Source: Lagopus muta (taxonomy: Eukaryota > Chordata > Aves > Galliformes > Phasianidae). Taken from it: a DNA stretch of 64,000 nucleotides. The stretch covers positions 434,001-498,000 of the forward strand of contig NC_064466.1 in assembly GCF_023343835.1 (NCBI RefSeq), read 5' to 3'. The notes under the pieces are model-generated. The model was given only the letters and a program-made list of their open reading frames with translations. It was not told where the DNA came from and searched no databases. Shown here one piece after another: positions 30,820 to 42,700 of this stretch (its first letter is position 1; every line of letters starts with the position of its first letter). A program made the position numbers and the translations under genes.

Positions 30820-33329
30820 GCGGTGCCGCTCCGCCTTCGCGTGGCCACGGGGCGATGGGTTGGGGGAGGGATGCTGCAGTGCTGCTCCGTGCCTCGCCAT
30901 GAACGGCTGCCGGCGAGTTTGGTGAGACGACTTTCGTCGCTTCTTTTTGCTTTTTTAGAGCCCAGAAATTGCCTGGGATTTCGGGGGAAGGGGGGGTTTT
31001 AATGGGTCGCGGTCGGGGGGAGCGGTTGGGTGATGCGACGGAAGCGTCCCCAACCTGCCTCAAACCGGGGGTCTTTAGGGTGGAGGCATCCGCTGCCTTT
31101 CCCCGTGGGCTTCTGAGCTGCAGGGGTGGCTGTGAGGAGGGGGAATCTCCCTTTTCCTCCCCCGTCGGACTCGAAAACCCCAACCAAGAGCTGGGAGATG
31201 GAGAAGGGCAGCGGTTGGTCCCAGTGGAGAGGAGGGACACCAGCAGTCTTGCAAAGGGGAAAAGCCCCTTCCTGGAGCAGGGAGGCTTCAGCTCTTCCCC
31301 AAAGAACCCTATGTGTGTGGAGGAGGGGGAGGAGAGAAGGGCCGTGGATCAATTCCAGCGTGCCCAGCGTTGGTTTTGGGGTTTACCCAAAATCCAGGTT
31401 CCTTGCGACGTCGAGGTCGGTGCACGCGGGGCTGCGGGTTCGGTTTGGGGTGCTGTAGGGCTGGAAGGGCCAAAGTGGGGCGCTGCAAAGGGAAACAAAA
31501 AGAGCTCTTCAGGTTGTTTTGCTTTATTTCAGATTGTTTTGCACCCCTCGGGTCCCTCTGCAGGGACTCACTCATTTTGTCTGCTCTCGTTTTGCCATCA
31601 GCCCCTCTGTTGTCACGGTTTTAGGAATGGGGGTGACGCGTTTTGAGGTGATTTCCCTCCTTTTGCTCCAACTTCTCCCAGGGCTTCGGGTGAAATCTGC
31701 TCCTTGCTGAGCCCTCGGTGCTGCCTGGGTCCAATCCTGCTCCCTTCAGGTCTCTCTTTGCCACCGCTTATCGCTCACGGCACCCAATGCTTGGCATGGA
31801 GGCAACGGGCTCAACTATGGGCCATTGTTTTCCTCTGGCTCCTGCGATGAAATCGAAGCCTGCTCTTGAGTTGAGGGTGGGTTTATCAGCTTTTTTGGGG
31901 TGTGCTTTGATCTGGGGCTGGGGTTTGAGCGGTCCATCCGGCTGCACCTGGCCGATGCGATGGGAAATAGGGGGGTGACACCATCAGGATGTCCCACATC
32001 TCTCCGCGTCCTTCTGCAGCTGGATTTAAGCAAGAAAAAGGCGAGTTTTCCACGGGGACTGACTTGATCCTGGCTGAGCATCTTCTACCCAACAGCTTTG
32101 GGATGGCGGCGGCGATGGGTGCAAAATGCTTCCAGTTCCAAAACCCAATTTGGAAATGCAGTCATGCAGCACATGTGAACATTGGGCGCCTCGGGGTCCC
32201 ACTGGGTGCCCAAATCTCATCCGACTGCAGGACGGGTCTGGCGTAAAGGCGGCGACGGCACCGGATTTTGGGGTATTTTTAGGGTTTTTTTTAATCTCAG
32301 TGAGGACGGAGCAGCCCAAGTGTTGGGGAGCTTCGCCCCACTACAGGGGTGAGGGCAGCAAAGTGGCTTTTTAGGAGGAAAGGAGAAGGTTTTGGGGTCA
32401 TGGTGCCTCGGCTTGGCTCCGCCGCTTTCCTCCCACGGCCTCGGGCTACGGTGGCTGATAACAGCTCGAATAATTCCCTCTCTTCATTTGCATTGTTACC
32501 TTGAAGGTATTTATAGTCTCCCTGCCTTCTCCATCCCTGGCTGTGTAAATTTAGCTCCTTGCCTCTCCCCGGGTGCCTTTATCCAGCCGATAAGCTGCGC
32601 TTTTTAGCACCGCTTTCTTCTTTGTGGCAGAGATCTCCCTTCCTCCAGGTGATTCTCACCCCCGCCCCTCTCAGCCTCCTCTACAACTCGTGGGTTTGGG
32701 GGCAACGCGTTGGTTTTAGGGGGACGGACCCACCTGGCTCGCTTGGAAGATCCCCAATTTGCTCCCATCCGTACGCTTTAACTCAATGTGGGGATAGAGG
32801 ATTTCTTGTGGGTAATTTTGGGTCGGTGCCCGTGACCGGGCTGCTTCTGTTCCTTTAAGCCCTGCTCAGTGTCTGCAGTGACCCTCGGATTTTGGGAACC
32901 AGGGGTCTTTGAGGGTTCAAACTGCGATCTTTCCGGCAGCAACATTATGGGATTCGGGCACTTCTGGGGCGAAATAACAGGTTGGAGGGTTTCCTCTGGC
33001 TTCTTGTGAGGGGATGAATGGTCCCAAAGCGGAGGGACGCTGTCTGTCTTCCCTCTCTGATGGGATGGGGAGAAAGCTTCGTATTGGTTGCATCACCTCC
33101 AGGACGGACCTGGCACTGTGCAAAGGATGAGCGGTGGGACCCGAAATCTTAGCCAGGGCTTGACTTGGGAAGCAGCAAATGAGGGATGAGCAGAGGGCAG
33201 CGTTGGGAACAGCAGCTTGGATGGAGCCTGCTGGGTTTTCGGGAGCTGCTTGCTGCTCTCACAGCCTCCTCCGCCTCGGCGAAGCCGCGCTCCTCTCATT
33301 TTCCCCTCTCTTATCTCTGTTTCTCATAG
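30820..33329. other. WIZ intron 1, right part, no feature recognised
   Basis: Ordinary mixed-composition sequence. A further open frame at 30969-31646 resembles no family I know. No mobile element, RNA gene or clear minisatellite seen. Confidence 0.5.
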
Positions 33330-33414
33330 ATTTTTCCGGCTGTCCCTGGCCATCAACCCTCCCGAGTCCCAGCGCGGTGTTTTTTTCCAAGTGACACAGC
33401 ACAATCAGCAAGGG

Positions 33415-33796
33415 ATGGAGAAAGCTGTCCCTACTTTATCAGAGCAACAGCGAGAGCGCCAGGGAGATGGAAGCAGAGCCCTGCTGATGCCACTGGAGCC
33501 AAACAAAGAGAATTTCGCTGCCCCCGATTGCCCCCAAGGTGAAGAGCGAAGAGCTGCTTTTGTGAAAGATGCAAAAAAGCCTCTGGAGAGCGCGGCTCTA
33601 TCTGGGACATCGGCGGAAGCGGGGACGGAGCTCGGCGAAGCCGCCTTCTACACCGCTGATGACTTGGTGACGATGAGCAGGGACACGAAGGGACCCTCTG
33701 GCACTGAGCTCTGTCCCCTACAAGAAGACCCCGTCTTCTTCTCTCCGCTGTCTCGCCAAGAGCCCGACATCGCCCTGGAAGCCTGCGACGTGGCCG
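33415..33796 (+). CDS. WIZ: WIZ first coding exon (N-terminus)
   Basis: An acceptor lies at 33329 (TTTCTCATAG|A) or, alternatively, at 33399 (GTGACACAG|C). The first ATG, 33415, has a good context (AGGGATGG) and opens MEKAVPTLSEQQRERQGDGS. The exon ends GCCG|GTGAGT at 33796, phase 1. It is hydrophilic and acidic, without a finger or other domain. If translation began upstream, the frame stays open back through the exon start. Conservation cannot be judged by eye, so the start is tentative. Confidence 0.6.
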
Positions 33797-36700
33797 GTGA
33801 GTCGCCTTGGGTTCTGCTGCGGGCTGGTGGCGGCTCTTGCATGGCCACGGTTGGGTTTGGGGTTGCTTTGGTTTTGTCTGTTGGTTGTTTGGCAGCCTGG
33901 GTCTCGCTGGCGTTGCCCAGCTCTGGTTTGTGATGGTTCTTCCCTCGTGTGGTTTGGAGACGTTTTTTTGCCACGAGGTGTTGAGGATTTGGGGAAATGG
34001 AGCTGCAGGGGGGGTGGGAGAGGTGCGGATTTAAGGCTTGGGGTTGCGGTAAAATGAGGAAGCTGAGTGTACTCGTGTCTGGGTCCAGCAGCAGACAGGT
34101 GAGCCAAACCCCACTTGGGCCTCATTGGGGGACCCCGAATGGGACGCGTGCCGTCACCCTCAGTGGAAGGCTATGAGCTGGCCAGGGAGCTGTCTGAGGA
34201 GCTCTGGTAACCCACTGAGGTCACATCTCCATCGTGGAGACTGATGGCACCAGGATCTGTTCCGTGGGAAGAGCCAACTCTCAACAGCTGGCCCTGGAGG
34301 GCCGTCTTGGAGCCCAGGTCTGACGTTTGGGACCCACCGTGTGCCCCGAAAGCTCTTGTTGGGTTGCAGCCACGTGTGCTGTGCGTCCCCTCGGGAGCTC
34401 AGGATGCGCGTGGGCAGCGCTGAAACCCCTTGCTGCAGCAAACCCAACTTTTGGGCACGCTTGGTGAGTCAGATCTGCCATCTGCGGCTGCTTTCTGGTA
34501 TCTCTGGGGCTGAAACGCCGCCACCTGCGCCCGGTTGGGTTGAGCATCTCTGTTACCTATCAGTGATCCCAATGGAAAATCCTACTCCAAGGGCTCTTGG
34601 ATGTTTGTGAGCAAAGCTGCTGTGCTTTTGGGATATTTTCTGTGCTTCCCCAGCTCTGTTCCTGCAGGGCAGCCCCTCGCAGCTGCTGCTTTTCCCTAAA
34701 TCCCTGCTTTTCCAGCATCTGCCCCTCGCCTGCTCTGAGGATTTCCCTGTTTCTGTGCCATCCCTGCATCCTCCAAAACTTTGGCATCGTTTGGATGCCG
34801 AGCGCTGGCAGGGTGCTCGCGTCCACCCTGCACGTTCACAGCCCTCCCTTCCTTCCCTCTTTCCTTCTGGGATGCTGGCTGGTGATTGGCCTCGTTAATT
34901 AACTCCTGGCTGGAAGGTGGCTCTCAGTTCCTCCGCTGCGGACAGCGGGTGGAAAATTAACTCACGGAGGGGGAAGGAGTGTTTGAAGAATGAGCAACGC
35001 GGGGCAGCCGGGCGTGAGGTTTAGGGCAGGGCAGTTTTCCTCCTGCGCTGAGCTGGAGGGCAAATCCTGCTTGGTGCTGAGCAGAATTCAGGGCTTTTTT
35101 TCCCCTTAAAAAGTCCCCGAGGGAAGGCAGGTTTGGTGCGGAGCAATGGCAGATCCTGGGTTCCCTGCCTTGCTCAGAGGAGCCTCGTGCTCTGCTTTGG
35201 GTGATTTCACCCGCGGCTGCTTCATGAGCACTGAGCCAACGTTGGGAGCAGAAGGAAGAAATCCCAATGGAAAGCTTTTGCATTTCGGGGGCTTCATGTC
35301 TCCTCTTTCCTCTATAAGAAGCTCTTTGGGCTCTGTTCTGTGCTCTCCAAGCAGCCATTTGGGCAATAAATAGTTTCAAACTGCGTTTTTCCTGGAGGGA
35401 AATGGGGATGCTCTGCGGTCCCCCTCCCTCCTTTGGGGCTGAGGGAGCAGCATGGCTCACAGATCTCAATCCCAAGCCCTTATCTGCTGGCTGCATTTGC
35501 AACTCCCTGCGCACCCCCTGCATCACGGGACCCTTATCAGCCCCGGCCTGGGGGGTTTCCTCCCCATATCAGCAGCGTTGGGGCAGGGCTGTTGGAGCCG
35601 AGGTCGCGGCACGCTGAGCTTTGTGCTGAACTCTCCCTTGTCCTGCTGGTTGGTGTTCATTGTCCCCATTGTGTCCCCATAGGTGAGTTATTAGGATGGG
35701 GCAGGTTGGGATTTGAGGCTTGCTGAGGGGGGGAAGCAGTTAGGGAATTGTGCCGTGAGGTTTCCTGTGCAGGGATATCTTGCTTTGGGATTGCTGTGGC
35801 AGTTTCAGGTGTCCCCAGGTCCCCTCAGCAGTGGGACAGCCTGCTTTGGGATGACACGTGGGGTGTCACGAGATCCCCAATGTTGAGACATCCAACTTTG
35901 GGGTCTCTGTGGCACTGAGAGGTGTTTCCACGATCCCCGACATCAGAGCATCCAACTTCAGGGTTGCTGTGGCAGCGAAGGGTGGCCTGAGGTCCCCAAC
36001 GTAGGGACATCCAGCCGTGATGGTGCGAGTTGTCCCCAGCATTGAGGCGTCCCTCTGTGGGATTTCTGCAGCGGCGCGGAGTGTCACGAGGTCCCCGATG
36101 TGGGGGCATCCGTTTGGTTGTGAGGGGTGACCCCGAGGTCCCCAGTCTTGGGACATTCTGCACTGGGCTGTGGTGTGGGGTGACCCCAAGGTCCTGCACA
36201 GGACACAACTTCATCCCTGGGGACGCCAGTAGCCGGCTGGAAAGCCCAGCTGTGGATTTCCAACCAGTGCCACGCATCAAACTGGTTCAACTGGTTCAGG
36301 TTTGGGTATAGGTGACACCTCTGTGCTCACCGTGCTAAAAAGGGGCATTTTCATCCCAAATCACCAACTGGGAGGATCAGCCCAACCCACCGAGGAAGAG
36401 GAGAAAGGGAAGGAGGTGTTTGATTCATACAGGTCTGACGGTGAGGGTGATGCCCTGCTGGGCACAGCCAGCGTCCCACCTCCACGTCCCTCCCGTTTCC
36501 CCACCTTTTGGGTCAATTTTTCCTCTTTTTCCCTTTTAATCCCTCTTTCTGCATCCCCTTCTCTTGCAAGAACCGCCGTTGCGGTTCGGGAGTGACTTTC
36601 CATTCATCCCTCCGAGCTCCGATCGAACTGAGATCACTCCTGGGAAAGGCTGAGCCCTCCTTATGTTGGTATTTTAATGTTTTATTTATTCTTTTTTTTT

Positions 36701-39700
36701 TTTTCCTTCCTGCTGGAATGAAACTCAAGAGCCCACTGGAGCCTGGTGTCACGCCTGAGAGCTTTGGGGCCGTGTTTGCCTTTGTGCTCAGCTGGGATGT
36801 CGAGGGGCTGCAGGTTGGGGGAGATTTGATGCCAAAATGCACGCAGAGGAGTCACCGCATGTCTGGAATGGTGATGGGGTGCAGCTGTGTTTGGGGATCG
36901 TCTCCATCTGCGGCCACAGGAGGTTGGGGACGACGTCGTCCTTGGTTTGGGTCTTAATCGCTGCTGGGGAGCAATTTGGCCGCATGCTGATTTTGGTATC
37001 TGTCCTAAATCCTCTGAGAAGAGGAGGAAAAAAGGGCTGACCTCAAGCTGCGCTGCTCTGTGACTCAGTTTCCCCTTGCAGCTCCTTTCCCTGCATTCTT
37101 TGCTACCTGCAAGCTGGAGGAAAAACCCGCTGGGATTGGGGGCAGTGCAGCCCCACAGCGATCTGTTGGGCACGGAATCTGTCCTCGTGGGTGTCCTTGG
37201 TCCCCTATGGGCCACTGCTATCGGGAAAGCAGAACTCGTTAGGGCTTTTCCAGGGTCATCCCACTGAACGATGGTGAGGTCACTGCAGCTTTGCGCCGCT
37301 GCAAGGAAGAAAACACTGGAATGGAATTCCCCAAATCTGTGTCGTTTTTTAGGGATGGCGGCACGGGGTGCCTTTTTTGTGGAGGGGATGGGAGCCGAGA
37401 GACAGAAGGGCAAAGATGAGGTGTTTGGTTTTGTTTCTCCACTCAAAAGAACGCGATCTGCACAGCGCTGGGGTAACTGGGGTGCCACAGGGCGATGGAG
37501 ATGAGGGGAAAAGACAGCGAAGCATCAGTGCTGCGAATGCATCTGGGGCACGATGGCGACTCCTCTGTGTGCAGGAAAAGTGGATAAATTGTACTTTTTG
37601 TGGGAAATTTGAGAGCCTCGGCTCTTCCGCTCGCTCTGCATTGGGTCCTTGGGCCTCCAGGAGCTGAATGCCAGGTTTGGGTTGGTTTGTGTGGGGTTTC
37701 TCCTGCCTTGATGTCTTCCAAGAAGGGTCTGGTGATAAATGAGGTGACTCTGGTGATAGATTTGTTTTGTCTTGTTAACCTGGATGTCTCAGTTCCTTGT
37801 TGCAAAGTGCTGGAATGTGTTCTGAGGGAAAAACACGTTGGTTTTGCAAGGTGGATCCCAATGGGAAGTGGGAAATGGTGGCTAGGTCTGGGGCTTGGGC
37901 AGGGAGGTGAGGCATCGTGGCACTGATCTAGTTCTGAACTTCAAGCCATTGGAATGAGTTTTAGGAGTGTTTGGGGCGAAAAATGAGTATCAGAGGGAGT
38001 TTTTTTGGGGGGGAAACGTTGATTTTTGCAAGGTGGATCCCAGTAGGAAGCACTTCAGGGTGGGAAATGGCGCTTAGGGTTGGCCGTGGGGTTTTGCAGA
38101 GAGCTCTTGGTTGAGTTTGTGTGTCCATCCTGGTCCAGATTGGTGGGAGTTTGGTTGGAAACACTGAATGGACCCCCAGAAAGGCAAAGAAATTGGTGTA
38201 AGCTCAGCTTTGGGGCCATGTGGATGCATAGGGAATGGGGATGGGTGCCTACATGGAATGCATTTGGGAGATCCTTGAGCGGATCCTGGCACGGCCAAAG
38301 CTCAGCACAGTTTCATCCCAATCCTTAAGCTCTCTCTTTGCTTGAAGACCTGAGTTTTGCCCCGCTGGGAGTCTTGTGGTGCTGCTCTCTGATCCTACCC
38401 CAAAATTGCATCCCACTGCCCCTCTCTGTGTGTAGGGTCTGACACAGAGCTGGAGCGCTCGGTCTGTAGGAGCCTGGAAAACTCAGCGAGGACATTGAGG
38501 AGGCCAAACCATGCACGACCTACATTTGTCTGAGATCTGGGGCTGGTGGGAAGGTGAGACCTTGAGATGCTGTCCTTGTTCCTCATTTCAAGGTATTGGG
38601 ATGAGTTTTGGGGGGGGGAAACACGTTGGTTTTGCGGCACCGATCCCAACAGGAAGCGCTCCGCAGTGGGAAGCGGTGCTTTGAGTTGGCTGCGGGGCTT
38701 TGCAGGGAGCTCTGGTGGCCTCCAACCCTTCTCCCAAGCCCTTCCCAAGGCGTGTTTGCCAACGCTTTGTTTCCACGGCTGCCTTTGAACTCCGTCCAAG
38801 AAAGATAGGCGATCACAGGACGGAGCGAGCGGGCGCAGCTCACGCCGATCTCCTGCCTTCACGCCTGGGGCCGGTCCCTTCTGCCTTCCTCCAGAGACCT
38901 GAAGCCTTTGTGGAGTTTTGCTGCGTGGACGAGGAGCAACGTGGCCATTTCCCAGTGCGTTCTCCATGCTGATGGATGGAGGATTCCCTTCGTCGAGGAG
39001 CTGAGTGCGCAGTCCCGGTAACCTTGCTCGTGCCATCAGCCTCGTAGCCTGCGAGCAGTGCCAGGAAAGATGTCATGTTGTTGCTTAGCAAATAAATAAC
39101 CCAACGCTGGAGTCCAAGACAACAGACAGAGCCGTAGCTGGAGCTGGGACCTGGAGTGCACTTGGTGATCCTACAGTTACGTGGCAAAAAACGCACGCGG
39201 TGTGTCCTCCAACGCAGCCTCGTGGAGGGGATCTCTCCTCAAAAAGGCTTTTGGGGTTGGTGGCCATCAGGGTGAGGGTTTGGGAGCAAGGCAGAGGTTG
39301 GGTTGTGGGGTGTCCCCATGGGGTGGGAGCTTTGTTGTGCCGTGATCCCCAAGTTGCCACCGAAAGAAAGGGATGAGAGTCCATGGGGGTGTTTTCTTGG
39401 CCCCTGTTGGACCCCAGAGCCGGAGCCCCAAAGGCAAGGGGGGGTGGGCGCTGCCACCCTTGCTGTGGGGCCGTGCAAGGAGCAGCAAGCAGCTGCTGTG
39501 CCACTCCATGGCAGCTATAAATAACGTCCCCAGGCCCGGTCCCCTGTGCCGCTGCTCGCGCTAACGGGGCCGTGGTTTAAAAATAAGCCAGGGGCAGGGC
39601 TGCGGGTTCTCCTGCTGCCGTGCAAAGTAGGACGCGGCCACGTCTGTCCCCTGCTCTGGGTGTAAGGTGGGTCTGTGCCGTGCAAAACCAGGCTTGGGCA

Positions 39701-42700
39701 CGGGGAAAGCCTTTGGCCTTGCTCCTGTAAGCTGAGGGTGCAGCGTGTCGTGGTTTGGGGGCTGTTTTTGATTCTACCCCACGGCCCAGGCTGCTTCATC
39801 CAAGCTGCCAGATGTCCGGAAAAACTCAGCAAACAGCTCAAACCTGTTTTTTTGTTTTTTTTCTTTGATATCAGTTGGGATAAAAACTATCTGGGAGTGA
39901 ATAGAGGGTATGTGGATGTGGCAGTGACCCTTTTTGTAAGGCAGGGTCAAGTTGGGGACAGAGATACCGTCACCTTTTCCCAGCCCCAGCACAATGAGCT
40001 CATGCTTCGGCGTGGGGCCACGCTTATCCTTCTCCAGCATTTGCCTCTGAGGAGGAAATTATTGTTGAGTTTACACAGTGTGTATGCTGCACCACGTACG
40101 CATTGTCATCAGGGTGCTGGATTTGATCCGTTCGATGCTTTGCAGCATTTTGAGGGGGGGGGGAAATAGTTGGTTTTGGGACATGGCGACCTTGATGTAG
40201 GAGATGTGGAGGAGCTCATCCCATGTGGGTTTGTTGCTAGGGTGGAACTGAGCTGCTGCTTCCCTTCCTCTGCTGCTGCCCCACTGCTCTGTGTCTGGTT
40301 TGTCCTCCTCGTAACTGTATTGTCGGATGCATTATTCTAGTTATGCATTATTGTAGTTATTGGAGGTGTGATTATTGTTTAGGGTTGTTTGTGTGATCAA
40401 AATCCTCCATTTTCTCGCTGTCTCCCAGAAATCACAGCCGTGTTCTTCCCCAGTTTGCACCTCCTGGTCTCCACAAATCCCTTGCAAGCAGAACCATGTG
40501 AAAATTCTCAGTTCATCTCCATCTCCCAGCTGGTGTTCCTCCCAATGGCCAATCCCTTCTTTCTCATCCCGGGATCGGTTCCACTTTCCACCCCCGTGAT
40601 GGTTAGAGTCTTTCTTCACCTGAGATACTTGGAGGAGGGATCTTAACAGCATTTGGGTCCAATCTTGGTCCATCTTCCACCTTGCTGGATCACCACAACG
40701 GTGATCCTATGGGTTCCATCCACAGTGGTGACCCAGTGGGTGATGGCCACGATGGCAACCCAGTAGGTGATGGTGACCCAGTGGGTGATGGCCATGATGG
40801 TGACTCAATGGGTGACGGTTGCAATGGCAACCCCATGGGCAATGGTGACCCAATGGGTGATGGCCATGGAGTTGCCATCATGGGCAGTGGTGACCCAGTA
40901 ATCAATGGCCATGGTGGTGACCCAGTGGGTGACTCAGTGAGTGATGGCCATGATGGCAACCCAGTAGGTGATGGTGACCCAGTAGTCGATGGCCATGATG
41001 GTGACCCAGTGGGCGATGGCCGTGATGGTGACTCAATGGGTGATGGTTGCAATGGCAACCCCATGGGCAATGGTGACCCAGCGGGTGATGGCCATGATGG
41101 CAACTCCATGGGCAATGGTGACCCAGTAGTCGATGGCCATGGTGGTGACCCAGTGGGTGATGATGACTCAGTGAGTGATGGCCACGATGGCAACCCAGTA
41201 GGTGATGGTGACCCAGTAGTCGATGGCCGTGATGGTGACTCAATGGGTGATGGTTGCAATGGCAACCCCATGGGCAATGGTGACCCAGTGGGTGATGGCC
41301 ATGATGGCAACCCCATGGGCAGTGGTGACCCAGCGGGTGATGGCCATGATGGCAATCCAGCAGGTGGTGGTGACCCAGTAGTTGATGGCCATGGTGGTGA
41401 CCCAGTGGGCGATGGCCGTGATGGTGACTTGATGGGTGACGGTTGCAATGGCAACCCCATGGGCAATGGTGACCCAATGGGTGATGGCCATGATGGCAAC
41501 CCCATGGGCAATGGTGACCCAGCGGGTGATGGCCGTGATGGTGACTCAATGGGTGATGGTTGCGATGGCAACCCCATGGGTAATGGTGACCCAGTGGGTG
41601 ATGGCCATGATGGCAACCCAGCAGATGATGGTGACCCAGTAGTTGATGGCCATGGTGGTGACCCAGTGGGTGATGCATGCAATGGCAACCCCATGGGCAA
41701 TGGTGACCCAGTGGGTGATGGCCATGATGGCAACTCCATGGGCAATGGTGACCCAGTGGGTGATGGCCATGATGGCAACTCAGTAGATGATGGTGACCCA
41801 GTAGTCGATGGCTGTGATGGTTACCCAGTGGTGATGATGATGGCCCAGTGGGTGATGGTTGCGTTGGCGACCCCATGGGCTCTGTCCATGATGGCAACCC
41901 AGCGGGCGCTTGCTGTGATAATGCACCTCAAATACTGTGTTAAGTGTGGGCTCCTCACTTCAAGAAAGGCACTGTGGCCTTGGAGTGCGTCCAGAGAAGG
42001 GCAGTGAAGCTGTGAGGGTTCTGAAAAACCAGTCTGATGGGTAACGACTGAAGGAACTGGGATTGTTCCATCTGGAGAGGAGGTTCTGACTGAACATTGG
42101 GAAAAATCTCTTCTCCAAAAGAGTGTTCAGGCATTGTCACAGGCTGCCCAGGGCAGTGGCGGTGTCACCACTGCTGGAGAACCGTGGCCGTGGGGCATGG
42201 AAGGACGTGGTGGCAGTGGGTTGACTTGATGACCTTCAAGTTCTTTTCCAACCTTAATGATTCTATGGTTCTGTAACCCAGCGGTGCTCACTGGTACAAC
42301 CCAACACTTAGCATCCTTGAGAGCTCGTCCCCCAGCCAAGGCCCAGTCCAGCTCGTTGGCATAGCTGTGTGACAGTGGGATTAACGAGCATCCCCAGCTC
42401 CTGGCTGCAATCGGAGAGGACAGCTTGTTAAAGGCTGACAGTAGCAAACAGTGAGAGGCTGATCCCGATGGCGAGAGGCTGATCCCCGCTGATCCCAACT
42501 GAGGGCTTTCCATGGCATTATAGCATCCAAAAATCCCTTTAGATCTCCTCACGCTGCCAATACAGCGAATAGACAAGAGCTGAGCTCAGGACTCGCTGTT
42601 GTCACTTTTTAGTTGATTGATGATTCAGTTGATTTAGCAGTGGTGAAGCCACCGCGTGCCGGCAGACAGAGGGAAAAAGTGGATCAGGGTGTGGGGTTCA

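Noticed and set aside
40682-42007. 441-codon GDPVGDGHDGNPMGN repeat protein
   Set aside because: Tempting as a secreted or ice-binding-like repeat protein, but it is a 45-bp minisatellite inside a WIZ intron, equally open on the other strand, with no promoter, signal peptide or poly(A) signal.
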